Assembly (NCBI RefSeq): GCF_008254045.1
Contig: NZ_CP042425.1
Location: 4,960,001 to 5,024,000 of the forward strand
Direction: 5' to 3'
DNA from: Limnoglobus roseus
GTDB lineage: Bacteria; Planctomycetota; Planctomycetia; Gemmatales; Gemmataceae
Length of the DNA stretch: 64,000 bases
Part shown: piece after piece, positions 16,346 through 26,533 of the stretch
Numbering within the stretch: position 1 is the first letter of the stretch
How the letters are laid out: each line of letters starts with the position of its first letter
Notes under the pieces: generated by a model
What the model saw: only the letters and a program-made list of their open reading frames with translations
The model's database searches: none
Told to the model about the DNA's origin: nothing
Made by a program: the position numbers and the translations under genes

Positions 16346-19087
16346 TCACTCGATGAAGAGGAATTCCTTCGCGTTGAACAGGGCGTGGGCCAACTCGGCC
16401 CACGCCCGCGGCTCGCCGAGCGATGTCGATTGCTCGCCGACGAACGCGACGGCGGCGGCCCGCTCGTCGGCGGTCACGGCCCGGCCAAAGGCTTCGCGGT
16501 ACATGCGATCGACGCGCTCGGCCGGAGTTTGATTCGGTTGCTTCAAGGTTGTCTTCGCCCATCGCTCGGCCTCGGCCACGACGAACGGGTTGTTCAGCAT
16601 CGAAAGCGCCTGAGCCGGCACGTTCGACACGCTACGGCGGCCGATGGCGGTGAACGGCGTCGGGTAGTCGAAGGCACTGAAGAACGGGTTGATGAAGTTC
16701 CGCCGCACTTGCAGGTACACACTGCGGCGGCCGTTGCCGTCGACGGGGCCGTGACCGCCGGGCTTGCCACGGCCGACCTCGAACTCGGTCAAGTGCGGCA
16801 GCACGCCGGGTCCGCCCATCGTCGGGTCGAGTCGGCCGGACACCGACAGCATCGCGTCGCGGATCGCCTCGGCTTCGAGCCGTTGCACGTTCGCCCGATG
16901 GAGGAGCTTGTTCAGCGGATCGACCGTCGCAGCCAATGCCGCCGTTGTCGGGTCTGGCGTCGCCGACTGCTGGTAGGTCGCGGTGAGTAACACTCGCCGG
17001 TGAAGGTTCTTGACGTTCCACCCATCGCGGATGAACTCGGCGGCGAGGGCGTCGAGCAGTTCCGGGTGCGTGGGCGGTTGGCCCTGCTTGCCGAAGTCGT
17101 CCGGCGACGCGACGAGGCCGACACCGAAGTGGTGCTGCCAGACGCGATTGACGAACACGCGGGCGACGAGCGGGTTCTTCATGTCCGTGAGCGATTCCGC
17201 GAGTTGCAGCCGTCCGCTGCCAGTAGAGGGGGACTTCGCATCCTTGCCCGCGAAGACTTCGAGGAACCGCCGTTCGACAGCCGGCCCCGGCGTCTTGTGG
17301 CCGCCTCGGATGAAGATGTTTTCGTTCAGCCCGTTGCCGTCGAACATCACCGGGGCACGCCGCGGCGGGGCCGCGAGCTTCGCTTCCAGTTGGGCGATGC
17401 GGGAATTGTCCTGCGGCACCGTCGGCGGCAGCGAACACGACTCGTTCGGCTCGTTCGTCGGCGGGTGCGAGTCGGCGAAGCGGACTTCTTTGATCGCGGC
17501 ATAGCCGGGGCCATCGTCGAGGAGTTCGAGATACGCCGCCTGTCCCGGCCACATCGACAGGTCGAACGTCGCCCACAAAAAGCGGTCGCCGTGGTCGATG
17601 GTCCGCTTCAGGCCACCGTAGATCGGGTCTTGAATCAGTTGGAGGTTATTCAGGATCAACCGCAGTTGGGCCTTCTTCCCGGCGACCCGCACGGACAGGT
17701 ACTTCGAGTCGATCTTGAACGTCGGCGACCGCAGTGCGCCGGTCAGGTTCGCCGACTCGCGACCGCTGTGCGGGTAAGCCTCCCCGGTGCGGAACGCCGG
17801 GCCGGTGGCGAACCAACGGTCCTGCCAGCCGGCGTGGAAGTCTTCGAAGAGCCGCGACTGTTTCTCCCACGCGGTCGGCTCGCCCTTCGGGAACGGCTCG
17901 GCCGGCGGTTGCGGGCGAAGGGCGGTCAGTTCTTTCAAGACCGCCTCTTTCTCGGCCGGGTCGTCGATGCTGCAGTGCGAATAGCGGGAACTGCCGAGGA
18001 TGCCGTAGAGCGAGTAGTAGTCGGCCGTCGGAATCGGGTCGAACTTGTGGTCGTGGCACCGCGAACAACTGACCGTCAGGCCGAGGAAGGTTTTGCCGAA
18101 CACGTCGATCTGGTTGTCGACGCGGTTGGCCTCGTCGAGCCGCACGTCCACCGGCGAGTGGACGCCCTCGCCGAGGTGCCAGAATCCGGTGGCAATCAGC
18201 GCCTCGTTCCACCGCTCCTTCGCGTTCCACCGGGGCGGCAGCAGATCGCCGGCCATTTGCTCTTGGACGAATCTGTCGTAGGGCAGGTTGTCGTTGAACG
18301 CGCGGATGACGTAATCGCGGTAGCGCCAGGCGTCGGGGATTTCGAAGTCGAACTCGTGGCCGCGCGTCTCGGCGTAGCGGGCCAGGTCGAGCCAGTGCCG
18401 GCCCCACCGCTCGCCGTATCGCGGGCTGGCGAGCAGGCGGTCCACGACTTCGGCGAAGGCGGCCTTCGGGTCGCGCGAGTATGCCTTCTGGAATGCCTCA
18501 ATCTCCTCCGGCGACGGTGGCAGGCCGATCAGGTCAAACGTCACGCGACGCAGGAGTTTGCCCGGTTCGGCCGGCTTCGCGGGCGGGAGTTTCGCCTCGC
18601 TCAACTTCGCCCGGATGTAGTCGTCGATCGAGCGGCCATCGCCCAGCTTGATCGGCTGGAAGGACCAGTGCTTCGCCGCCAGGGCTTGCACATCGAACCC
18701 CTTCGGCCCGACCGCGACCGTGCCCTTGTCGTCCGGCCACGGCGCGTCGGCCTTCACCCACGCCGTCAGAATTGCGATCTCGGCCTCGGGTAACTTTCCA
18801 CTCGGGGGCATCTTCATCTCGCCGTCGTACCGGACCACGTCGAGTAGTTTGCTCTTCTCGGGGTGCTGTTTGTCGAAGCTCGGCCCCGTGTCCCCGCCGG
18901 TCAGGAACCCGGTCTTCGTGGAAAGGTCGAGGCCGCCTTTCGTTTTCTCGCCGTTGTGACACTTCTGGCAGCGCGCGACCAGCAGGGGCCGCACCGTCTT
19001 TTCGAAATGCTCGGTGTCGATCTTCGGATCGGCGGCACGCCCGGCATTGGCTAGAACGAGAATCGCAAGGCAACTCAACCAGCGCAT
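16346..19087 (-). CDS. PSCyt1-DUF1549-DUF1553 (PSD1) exported protein
   Basis: The 913-residue protein has a signal peptide (MRWLSCLAILVLANAGRA). A c-type cytochrome segment follows with CQKCH around residue 40. DUF1549 lies in the first half (ARYAETRGHEFDFE, VSCSRCHDHKFDPI), a carbohydrate-binding-like insert in the middle (about 410-560), and DUF1553 at the C-terminus (VNRVWQHHFGVGLV, SVSNVPAQALSMLNN). It is longer than the homologue at 9393-11582 and has a normal CxxCH. Likely extracytoplasmic; substrate unknown. I chose the ATG at 19087 as the start of the signal peptide. Confidence 0.9.
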   Translation of the reverse strand: MRWLSCLAILVLANAGRAADPKIDTEHFEKTVRPLLVARCQKCHNGEKTKGGLDLSTKTGFLTGGDTGPSFDKQHPEKSKLLDVVRYDGEMKMPPSGKLPEAEIAILTAWVKADAPWPDDKGTVAVGPKGFDVQALAAKHWSFQPIKLGDGRSIDDYIRAKLSEAKLPPAKPAEPGKLLRRVTFDLIGLPPSPEEIEAFQKAYSRDPKAAFAEVVDRLLASPRYGERWGRHWLDLARYAETRGHEFDFEIPDAWRYRDYVIRAFNDNLPYDRFVQEQMAGDLLPPRWNAKERWNEALIATGFWHLGEGVHSPVDVRLDEANRVDNQIDVFGKTFLGLTVSCSRCHDHKFDPIPTADYYSLYGILGSSRYSHCSIDDPAEKEAVLKELTALRPQPPAEPFPKGEPTAWEKQSRLFEDFHAGWQDRWFATGPAFRTGEAYPHSGRESANLTGALRSPTFKIDSKYLSVRVAGKKAQLRLILNNLQLIQDPIYGGLKRTIDHGDRFLWATFDLSMWPGQAAYLELLDDGPGYAAIKEVRFADSHPPTNEPNESCSLPPTVPQDNSRIAQLEAKLAAPPRRAPVMFDGNGLNENIFIRGGHKTPGPAVERRFLEVFAGKDAKSPSTGSGRLQLAESLTDMKNPLVARVFVNRVWQHHFGVGLVASPDDFGKQGQPPTHPELLDALAAEFIRDGWNVKNLHRRVLLTATYQQSATPDPTTAALAATVDPLNKLLHRANVQRLEAEAIRDAMLSVSGRLDPTMGGPGVLPHLTEFEVGRGKPGGHGPVDGNGRRSVYLQVRRNFINPFFSAFDYPTPFTAIGRRSVSNVPAQALSMLNNPFVVAEAERWAKTTLKQPNQTPAERVDRMYREAFGRAVTADERAAAVAFVGEQSTSLGEPRAWAELAHALFNAKEFLFIE

Positions 19088-19233
19088 GAGGCGACCCCAG
19101 AAGCGGTCCGGCGGGAATAGAGCCATTATCGTCGCGGGGCGGAATCGTGCAAGCGATCTCCTGCTTGCAATGGCCGAAAGCCGGCGGTACGATGTTGCAA
19201 CATTTCTCTCGATGGTTTGGCCCGGAGCTTCGC

Positions 19234-20646
19234 ATGGCCCGCAAGACAGATAAACCGCGCACGTCGCTCAAAGACCAGCGGCGCTACTTCGGCATCTCAC
19301 TTCTGGTGATCGTTGCCGCGGTGGTGTACTGGCAGCTCTTTTCGAACGGCCTGCCCGTGTGGTGGGGGCCGTCCGCATCGGCCGCCGAGAAACAGGCAGG
19401 CCGCGAACTGTTCGAACACGAGTGGGCCGCCAACGACCCGCTCGCCCACGGCGACGGGTTGGGACCAGTGTTCAACGCGAAGTCGTGCCTCTTCTGCCAC
19501 TTCCAGGGCGGCGTCGGTGGTGGCGGTGAGATCGCCCACAACGCGACGCACTTCGAAATCCTGCCGCAACCGGGCAAGAACGAGTACCTCGTCGGCGTGC
19601 TGCACGATCAGGGTGTGACGTCCGAAGACCGTGAGTCGATGAAGAAGCTACGGCAGACGTATCCGATCACAACATTCCCGCCTCCCCCACCCCCGCCGCC
19701 TCCGCCCCCACCCCCGCCACCGGGGCAACATTGCGACTACGTCCCGCCGCCGAACGGGTACACCCCGCAGCAGCGGCCGCCGTTCGACCCGGTACGCACG
19801 CACACCGTGCAATCGACGGCCCTGTTCGGGGCCGGCTGGATCGACCGAATTTCATCGAAGGCCATCACCGCGAACTATCGTGACCGCAGTGCCAGCAATG
19901 CCATCGCGGAACTGAAGCTGGACTTCAACCGCGTGCCGGTTGGTCGGCTGCCACTGCTGGCCGACGGTCGAATCGGGAAGTTCGGCTGGAAGGGCAGCCA
20001 CGCCACGCTCGAAGAATTCGTGGCCGGGGCCTGTGCGAACGAACTCGGCCTCGGCACGCCGTCTTGCTCCCAGGCGAAGCCGCTCCACAAGGCCGACGCG
20101 GCCGAGGTCAAGCCGGACTTGGACCGTAAGCAGTTCCGGTCGCTCCTGGCTTTCGTCGACACACTGCCCCGGCCGATTGAAATGTCGGACGCGACCGCGT
20201 CTCACGGCAAAGAGGTGTTCCACAACATTGGCTGTGTCCAGTGCCACGTGCCGAACATGGGCGGCGTGAAGGGCGTCTACACCGACTTCCTGCTCTACAC
20301 GCTCGAAGAGCCCAGTGGGACTGGCGGGTTCTCTCAGTACGGCCCTGAACCGCCGCCGGAATCGGCCCGGCCGAAGCACGTCCCCGATCCGCAACAGTGG
20401 AAGACGCCGCCGCTCTGGGGCGTTGCCGATTCTGCCCCGTACCTGCACGACGGTTCCGCCGCCACCCTTGCCGATGCAATCCGTCACCACCAGGGCGAAG
20501 CGAAGAGCGTCACCGCGGCGTACCAGAAGTTGTCGGCCGCCGATCAGACGGCGCTAGTAAAGTTCCTGGAATCGCTAAAGGCTCCACCGGACGCGATCCC
20601 GGTGCCGACGAAGTCGGCGAAGGGGCAACGGGTGGCACAGAAGTGA
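19234..20646 (+). CDS. di-heme oxidoreductase (DUF1111/DHOR type)
   Basis: The ~470-residue protein has an N-terminal membrane anchor (YFGISLLVIVAAVVYWQLF). Two c-heme sites are CLFCH (early) and CVQCH (about residue 340), with ALFGAGWIDRI and PPLWGVADSAPYLHDG as expected for this family, related to di-heme peroxidases. A run of 15 prolines interrupts the region after the first heme. I chose the ATG at 19234 because GGAG lies 6 nt upstream; in-frame ATGs at 19192 and 19147 are possible. It is divergent from the PSCyt gene, suggesting electron transfer as the shared theme. Confidence 0.82.
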   Translation: MARKTDKPRTSLKDQRRYFGISLLVIVAAVVYWQLFSNGLPVWWGPSASAAEKQAGRELFEHEWAANDPLAHGDGLGPVFNAKSCLFCHFQGGVGGGGEIAHNATHFEILPQPGKNEYLVGVLHDQGVTSEDRESMKKLRQTYPITTFPPPPPPPPPPPPPPPGQHCDYVPPPNGYTPQQRPPFDPVRTHTVQSTALFGAGWIDRISSKAITANYRDRSASNAIAELKLDFNRVPVGRLPLLADGRIGKFGWKGSHATLEEFVAGACANELGLGTPSCSQAKPLHKADAAEVKPDLDRKQFRSLLAFVDTLPRPIEMSDATASHGKEVFHNIGCVQCHVPNMGGVKGVYTDFLLYTLEEPSGTGGFSQYGPEPPPESARPKHVPDPQQWKTPPLWGVADSAPYLHDGSAATLADAIRHHQGEAKSVTAAYQKLSAADQTALVKFLESLKAPPDAIPVPTKSAKGQRVAQK

Positions 20647-20651
20647 CGAGA

Positions 20652-21215
20652 CTACTCGAAGAATCGCGCCACCGGCACGGCGAAGCCCGGCAGCACTTCG
20701 GGGAGCGTGAGTTCGTCGCCGTTGTGGAAGCGTTGCGGAAGTTCGTCAGGGTGGTAGATTGTGGCCGACGCCGTTTCGGGGTCCAGCACGAGGACCCGTA
20801 CTACGCCAGCCGCGATGTACTCGGCCGACTTCAGCGTGATGGCGTTCCAGCAATCAGTCGATGACTTCACTTCGACAACTAGTTCGAGTGGTGGCGTCAG
20901 TGGTCCCGCTGGCGTTGGCTGGTCCGCGGGAAGTATCGCGTAACTGATGAAACAGACGTCCGCAGTGCGGACGCCATCCGGGTTGGTTCGCGTGCGGATG
21001 TACGTGTCGTTGCTCATCACACGGCCGAGCTTCTTCTCCTTGATGTGGTCGCCAATAAGGCTGGCGACGTTCCCGCAAACCTCGCCGCGGACGCCGCCGG
21101 TCATGGGAAGTTTCACGACAATCCCGTTCACAAGTTCGTATCCCGATTCGTCCCCGTATAGACGCAAGAATTCCACCGCGGCCATCCGGGGTGGGGCGGG
21201 CATGGTTGTGCTCAT
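20652..21215 (-). CDS. Uma2 family nuclease-like protein
   Basis: This 187-residue protein has the PD-(D/E)xK-like Uma2/DUF820 fold: YELVNGIVVKLPM near the start, the acidic residue in VRTADVCFIS, and ELVVEVKSS as the E-x-K strand. IAAGVVRVLVLDPET is also typical. GGAAGGA lies before the ATG at 21215, which I chose over a longer frame. The family is hugely expanded in planctomycetes and cyanobacteria; the biological role is not established. Confidence 0.85.
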   Translation of the reverse strand: MSTTMPAPPRMAAVEFLRLYGDESGYELVNGIVVKLPMTGGVRGEVCGNVASLIGDHIKEKKLGRVMSNDTYIRTRTNPDGVRTADVCFISYAILPADQPTPAGPLTPPLELVVEVKSSTDCWNAITLKSAEYIAAGVVRVLVLDPETASATIYHPDELPQRFHNGDELTLPEVLPGFAVPVARFFE

Positions 21216-21319
21216 CGTAAGTCCTTCCTTCGGCCGATAGTTTACCCGGTCGGCCCGGCACACTCCACCCGAATCGGGCCGTGCGATATGATAATTTGAA
21301 CACTGCTGGAGGGCCGACC

Positions 21320-21796
21320 GTGCTGACACTCACCAAGACCTACTACGACACCCTGTCCGGGCCGTTGGGTGATGTTCTCCTCACCTCTGACGGAGAGCAC
21401 TTGACCGGCCTGTGGTTCGCCGCGGAACCCCCGGCGGATGCGGTTCGGGAGCGAGCCACCTTCAAGAGTTACGCCTCGCAGTTGCGGGCTTACCTCGCGG
21501 GGGAACTCCGGGCGTTCGACCTGCCGATGCGGCAAAGCGGCACCCCGTTTCAGGAACGGGTGTGGACCGAGTTGCAAGCCATCCCCTACGGCGAGACGAT
21601 TTCCTACGCCGAACTCGCCCGGCGGATTGGGCAGCCGACGGCATCGCGGGCGGTCGGATCGGCGAACGGGCGGAACAACATTTCGATCGTCGTGCCGTGC
21701 CATCGCGTCATCGCGGCCGACGGAACGCTCGGTGGCTACGGTGGCGAATTGTGGCGGAAGGAATGGCTCCTGAAGCTCGAAGGCGTGAATTTTTAA
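21320..21796 (+). CDS. ogt: methylated-DNA-protein cysteine methyltransferase
   Basis: The 158-residue suicide repair enzyme removes O6-alkyl groups from guanine. The acceptor cysteine is in IVVPCHRV; the HTH recognition part reads IPYGETISYAELARRIG, and SANGRNN precedes the active site. I chose the GTG at 21320 because GGAGGG lies 6 nt upstream. Its stop overlaps the stop of the convergent D-threonine-aldolase-like gene. Confidence 0.95.
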   Translation: MLTLTKTYYDTLSGPLGDVLLTSDGEHLTGLWFAAEPPADAVRERATFKSYASQLRAYLAGELRAFDLPMRQSGTPFQERVWTELQAIPYGETISYAELARRIGQPTASRAVGSANGRNNISIVVPCHRVIAADGTLGGYGGELWRKEWLLKLEGVNF

Positions 21797-22926
21797 ACGG
21801 TCAGAAAGCGGTCGCGCGCGGTGACGGTCCACTTCCCGACGATGCGGTTGTTCTCGGCGACTAACGCCTCGCGGTGCAGGGCCACCGACGGGCAGACGTG
21901 CGACGGGATCGCGTACACGACGTCGCCCGGTTGGTACCTCGTCGCGTCGGCCTCGCTCGTTTCCACAACTAGGTGTTCCTCGCTGTGCGTGACGATCGTG
22001 TACTCGGGGAAGTCGAGCAGGTACACGCGCTTCGCCAGTGGCGGGTCGGCGGCGATCGACTTGTTGCCGAGATCGAACGTCACGCGGGTCGGCGTCGGGC
22101 GGCTAACGACGCGGGTGACGAACACGGCCGCCGGCGTCACACCGAGGTCCGGGAACTTCGAGCCGTAGCCGAGGTCGTGCAGCACGTAGGTGCCGGGCGA
22201 ACATTCCAGGCCAGGGATGTCGCGAATCGCGGCGTATGCGGGGAAGGCGGGCGTGCCGCCGCAGACAATTCGCGGAACGGCGTGCCCCAAACGCTCGTGG
22301 TGCTCTCGCATCGCCAGCACCTTCGCCAGTGTCGCCCGCGCCGAGGCTTGCCGTTCGGCCAGTGATTCGGACGTATTGTGGCCGTCGTAAACATGGAAGC
22401 CGCCCGGCCGTGTGACCCGCGTGTGCGCGATGCGGGCGTACAGCTCGTCGGCGTCCGGCCCGAGCGGGATGCCGGTGCGGTTCATGCCGACGTTCAGGTC
22501 GATCAGCACGTCGTGCGTTTGGTCCGTTGCCGTCAACGCCTCGGCCAGTTGCGCGAGGTGGTTCGGGTGATCAACGAGCGACGAGAAAGCTGTCTTCGGG
22601 AACTTCGCGATCAGTTTCATCAGCCGCGGCACGTTCGGGCCGATCAGCGGGTAGGAAATCATCACGTCTGGTGCGCCGGCCGTCGCTAGCATCTCGGCTT
22701 CTGCAATGGTCGCGCACTTGTGCTTCGTCACCCCGGCGAGCAACTGCATCTGCACGATCTCGGCCGTCTTGTGTGTCTTGACGTGCGGCCGCAACCGCTC
22801 GGGACCGCCCGCGGCGGCGAGGGTCGCGCGGATGTTGTGGGCGATCAACTCTGGGTAGAAGACGAGGGCCGGGGAGAAGGCTTCCGCGACGTTGACGAGC
22901 GGGTACGCGGGGTGCAGCGCGTGCAT
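21793..22926 (-). CDS. D-threonine aldolase-like PLP enzyme
   Basis: The 377-residue protein combines an alanine-racemase-type N-terminal barrel with a C-terminal D-threonine/D-serine dehydratase-type domain. PLP lysine: RPHVKTHK around residues 46-53. The C-terminal metal-binding pattern IPSHVCPSVALH is visible. Such enzymes cleave D-threonine or related D-3-hydroxy amino acids to glycine and aldehyde. I chose the ATG at 22926. It is convergent with ogt. Confidence 0.85.
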   Translation of the reverse strand: MHALHPAYPLVNVAEAFSPALVFYPELIAHNIRATLAAAGGPERLRPHVKTHKTAEIVQMQLLAGVTKHKCATIAEAEMLATAGAPDVMISYPLIGPNVPRLMKLIAKFPKTAFSSLVDHPNHLAQLAEALTATDQTHDVLIDLNVGMNRTGIPLGPDADELYARIAHTRVTRPGGFHVYDGHNTSESLAERQASARATLAKVLAMREHHERLGHAVPRIVCGGTPAFPAYAAIRDIPGLECSPGTYVLHDLGYGSKFPDLGVTPAAVFVTRVVSRPTPTRVTFDLGNKSIAADPPLAKRVYLLDFPEYTIVTHSEEHLVVETSEADATRYQPGDVVYAIPSHVCPSVALHREALVAENNRIVGKWTVTARDRFLTV

Positions 22927-22982
22927 GGCGGGGTCCGGTGAACGAGGGAACTCCGCTCTGTTGTATTGAGGAAGCCCGCCCG

Positions 22983-24857
22983 TCACCCGACGAAGACGCC
23001 GCCGCTGAAGCCGGGGTAGAAGTCGCCGTCAAACAAAGTGGAGGGGAAGGGGAGGCCGACCGCCGTGCCGTTGTAGACCGTCACGCGCGACCCGTCGCCC
23101 GACCCGGACCCGGTGATGAGGTCCGGCCGGCCGTCACCGTTCACGTCGTCGGTCGTCACCCGCACGCCGCCGCGGCCGCTCGTGTCGCCGGCGAAGAAGT
23201 TACTGAGCGTGCGGATGGAGTTCCGCAGTAGCGAACTCCCGTTGAGGATCAGCACCCGCGGCCCGCCGCCCGGCCCGCCGCCGGCCACGAGGTCGGCTTG
23301 GCCGTCGTTGTTGAAGTCGCCGGCCGCGAGGAAGACGCCGTTGCGGAGGGTTTGCTCGAACGCGAAGAAGTCGCCGAAGAGTTTCTGCCGTTGGGTCGTG
23401 CCGAGGGTCGTGCCGTCGTAGCCCGCGACGCGGGGGCCGCCGCCGAAGCCGGCCGCGACGAGAAGGTCGCCGTGGCCGTCGCCGTTCAGGTCGCCGACGG
23501 CCGCCCGGGCACCGCCGCGGAAGTTCGGGTCGTCGATGCCGAAGAAGTCGTCGATCAGGTTGAAGGTCGCCCCGTCGAAGACGCGAGCACGGGGGCCGCC
23601 CCCCTCGTCCGGCGTGATGACCAACTCCGGCACGCCGTCGCCGTTGATGTCGCCGACCGTGACGTACACGCCTCCGGTGAAGGCCGCCTCGAACGGGCTG
23701 ATCGAGAACAGTTCTTTCTGCGTCTCGCCGCTGAAGATACGGACCTGTGTGGGCACGCCCGGCCCCGTGCCGACGACGACATCCTTCACGCCGTCCTTGT
23801 CGAAGTCGCCCGACGCCGTCCGTACGCCGCCGGTGGAGTCGCCGAACGGCGTGAGCGTCCAGACCGGCTCGCCGTTCGAGTTGACCGCGGAGACGGTCGA
23901 AGCGACCCCTTCCCCCGACCCGACGGCAAATCGGACGACGGCGTTGACCGTCGCGGGCGGTGGCGGGACCACCGGCGGCGCGGGCGGTGGGGGAGGTGGA
24001 GGCGGCGGCGGGGGAACAACCACAACGGGCGGCGGACTGACAGGCTCGGAGACTTGCCAGCCGATGTCGGCCAGAGCGGCGTAGTCGAGTGGGGTGATTT
24101 GGCGGATGACGCCGGCGGGGATGGACGGGACCATGATGGCGACTTGATCGCCGACGGTCACGCCCGACGCCCAGTGGCCGTCGTCGCCGGCGGCCATCGG
24201 CACGGCCTGCCCGTAGGCGGCGACCGCGTTCGGCCCGGTGAACGCCCCGTTCACGATGTACCGGTCGAAGGCGTAATCGCCGAGGCCGAACCCGATGACG
24301 TGGAGCATTTCGTGCCGGGCGACGCTGTCGAAGTCGAAGACGTTAAAGCCGGGGGCGTCGGTGGTGAAGTCCCACGGCGTCCCCGAGTCGAACGCGATGA
24401 ACCCGCCCCACGGGGAGATGTCCGTCGGCGTGTTCCCGAGCGCCCCGGCCTGCCCGCGGGCTTTCACGTTGTTCAGCCACGTCCGCCCCCCTTCCGCCTG
24501 GTACGACCCGCCGGACGCCACGCCGAGTTCGGAGCTGCCGATGGGGCCGCCGGCGACGTAAACGATGATCTCGTTGGCGGCAACAGTCGGGTTGTTCAGC
24601 GTCACCGTCCGGTTCGTGATCGTGTTGAAGAACGACGCCTGCCAGGTGTTGCCGCCGGACGGCACGATCGCGGCAAGGGTGTCCTGCAAATGGCTGCCGA
24701 CCTCCGCGGCGACCCGCTCGATGGCCACCCGCCGGTCCGGCGTGAAGAAGTTGTTCGTGTCGTAAGTGTAATCGACGCGGAGCGTGATGCTCGGCGTGGT
24801 GCGGTCTTCGAGTTCGACGACCGCCCACCTGTCTGATTGGTTACTGCGCTCGGACAT
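22983..24857 (-). CDS. exported matrixin-like/FG-GAP repeat protein
   Basis: In this 624-residue protein the N-terminal motif LEDRTTPS (residues 16-23) is shared with the RTX protein at 26856. Residues ~25-280 look like a matrixin-type metalloprotease with HEMLHVIGFG at 182-191 (HExxH plus G). The usual third histidine is not where expected; D194 or another residue may serve. A proline/valine linker (about 290-320) leads to five FG-GAP/VCBS-type repeats with calcium-loop signatures (GDFDKDGVKD, GDINGDGVPE, GDLNGDGHGD, GDFNNDGQAD, DDVNGDGRPD). Probably extracellular. Confidence 0.8.
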   Translation of the reverse strand: MSERSNQSDRWAVVELEDRTTPSITLRVDYTYDTNNFFTPDRRVAIERVAAEVGSHLQDTLAAIVPSGGNTWQASFFNTITNRTVTLNNPTVAANEIIVYVAGGPIGSSELGVASGGSYQAEGGRTWLNNVKARGQAGALGNTPTDISPWGGFIAFDSGTPWDFTTDAPGFNVFDFDSVARHEMLHVIGFGLGDYAFDRYIVNGAFTGPNAVAAYGQAVPMAAGDDGHWASGVTVGDQVAIMVPSIPAGVIRQITPLDYAALADIGWQVSEPVSPPPVVVVPPPPPPPPPPPAPPVVPPPPATVNAVVRFAVGSGEGVASTVSAVNSNGEPVWTLTPFGDSTGGVRTASGDFDKDGVKDVVVGTGPGVPTQVRIFSGETQKELFSISPFEAAFTGGVYVTVGDINGDGVPELVITPDEGGGPRARVFDGATFNLIDDFFGIDDPNFRGGARAAVGDLNGDGHGDLLVAAGFGGGPRVAGYDGTTLGTTQRQKLFGDFFAFEQTLRNGVFLAAGDFNNDGQADLVAGGGPGGGPRVLILNGSSLLRNSIRTLSNFFAGDTSGRGGVRVTTDDVNGDGRPDLITGSGSGDGSRVTVYNGTAVGLPFPSTLFDGDFYPGFSGGVFVG

Positions 24858-24967
24858 TGAGAATTCCCGCTCGTCAGGAAGAAGGCCCGTCGAGATCGCG
24901 GGACACCCTATTCTAGTTCATAAGACGAGTCGAGTAGAATCACGGTTTCATTCCCCCGGCGGGCGCC

Positions 24968-26533
24968 ATGCGGTTCCTCGACCTGATCCGGTTCGCGATT
25001 GGCGGCCTGTGGCGGCAGAAAATTCGCACCACCTTGACCGTCCTCGGCGTCGCGGTCGGGGCGTGCTCGCTCGCCTTCAGCCTGTCGCTCGGCGTCGGCC
25101 TGCGGCGGGTCATCACCAACGAGTTCCACTCGCGGCCCGGCTTCTGGCAGGTGCAGGTGAACGCCGGGCATGGCCGAGTTGCGGCGGAACTGCTCGCGGA
25201 CGCGGTGAAGTTGCCCGAGGGCGTGACCGGCACGCGGGCCGGGCGGTTGCGAGAAATGCTTGAGGCCCGCGAGCGGGCGAAGTTGGCGGTAGACACGGCG
25301 GTCCCTTTGACGCCGCAGAAGTTGGAGGAATTGACCGCCCTGCCGGACGTGGAAGAAGTGCGGACTTTCCGCCACTATTACGGCCTCATGCGGCTAGGGG
25401 ACAAGAGCCGTCAGGCGACATTCGTGGCCACCCGGTGCGACCGGCCGGAGATTGTAAACCTGCTTGTCGCGGGGCGCGTGCCGCAAGAGGGGGAAGCCCG
25501 CGAAGTTCTCGTTCCGGAGTGGCTGCTCTACGACCTCAACGTGCGAACCGACGCCGAGCAAGCGGCCGTCCTCGGCCGGACCCTGACGGTGGAACTCGGC
25601 GGCACGTCCGACGCGCGACAGCAATCGCTTTTGGCCAGTCTGGGGCGAACCCTGGCGGGGTCGTTGACCACCTCGCAAGGGCTGTTGCTCCTGAAGTTGT
25701 TGAACGAACTCCCGAAGTTGATCGACCATTCGAGTCTTAGCGAAGTCGAGAAGGCCGACCTTCGGAAACTCTTGTTCCCGGCGGACACGCCGACCGACAA
25801 GCCGGGCCGTTACCCGGCCGTCGACACGTTCACGATCGTCGGCGTCTACCGTGCCGCGACCGCCGACGAAGAGAAGCGGGGGACGTGGCACCTCAATCAA
25901 GAGAGCGTGTTCGCGAGCGCCAGCGGCGGCGAAGGAATTTTTCGGCGACTGCACAGTCTGAAGGACGGCCGGTTCGACCACGCCGAGGTGCGCGTGCGTG
26001 CGGGCGGTGACCTGCCGGGCGTGGTGGAGGGCATCGAGAAGGAAGGCTTCGGCACGCAGTCGTCCTTGCGATGGTACAACAACGCTCGCCGCGAGGTGAC
26101 GGCCATCGCCGTTGGGCTGAACGTGTTCTCGTGGATCTCACTCATCATCGCGGCCATCGGCATCACGAACACGCTCGTCACCAACGTCGTCGAGCGGACG
26201 CGGGAGATCGGCATCTTGAAGGCCATCGGCGCGAGTCGGCGACAAATCCTCGTGCTGTTCCTACTGGAAGGCACCGTCATCGGCACGATCGGCGGGGCGC
26301 TCGGCCTTGCCCTCGCCCGCCTCGGGGCGGGACCGGCCGACGGGTTGGTGAAGTCCGAGATTCAACGGCAGATGCGCGGCGAAACGATGCTGTCGAGCAA
26401 CGTCTTCGAATTCCCCCTCTGGCTGTCGCTCGCCACGTTTGGCTCGGCGGCGATCATCACAACCCTTGCGGCTATCTACCCCGCCCGCCGGGCGAGCCGC
26501 GTCGAGCCGATCGAGGCGCTGAAGTACGGGTGA
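24968..26533 (+). CDS. MacB/FtsX-type ABC transporter permease
   Basis: The 521-residue protein has one N-terminal transmembrane helix (LTVLGVAVGACSLAFSLSLG), a large periplasmic MacB-like domain (about residues 45-375), and three C-terminal helices with the FtsX core ERTREIGILKAIGASRRQIL and YPARRASRVEPIEALKYG. The family moves lipoproteins, peptides or hydrophobic compounds, or acts mechanically. No ATPase gene is adjacent, so the partner must lie elsewhere. Confidence 0.9.
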   Translation: MRFLDLIRFAIGGLWRQKIRTTLTVLGVAVGACSLAFSLSLGVGLRRVITNEFHSRPGFWQVQVNAGHGRVAAELLADAVKLPEGVTGTRAGRLREMLEARERAKLAVDTAVPLTPQKLEELTALPDVEEVRTFRHYYGLMRLGDKSRQATFVATRCDRPEIVNLLVAGRVPQEGEAREVLVPEWLLYDLNVRTDAEQAAVLGRTLTVELGGTSDARQQSLLASLGRTLAGSLTTSQGLLLLKLLNELPKLIDHSSLSEVEKADLRKLLFPADTPTDKPGRYPAVDTFTIVGVYRAATADEEKRGTWHLNQESVFASASGGEGIFRRLHSLKDGRFDHAEVRVRAGGDLPGVVEGIEKEGFGTQSSLRWYNNARREVTAIAVGLNVFSWISLIIAAIGITNTLVTNVVERTREIGILKAIGASRRQILVLFLLEGTVIGTIGGALGLALARLGAGPADGLVKSEIQRQMRGETMLSSNVFEFPLWLSLATFGSAAIITTLAAIYPARRASRVEPIEALKYG

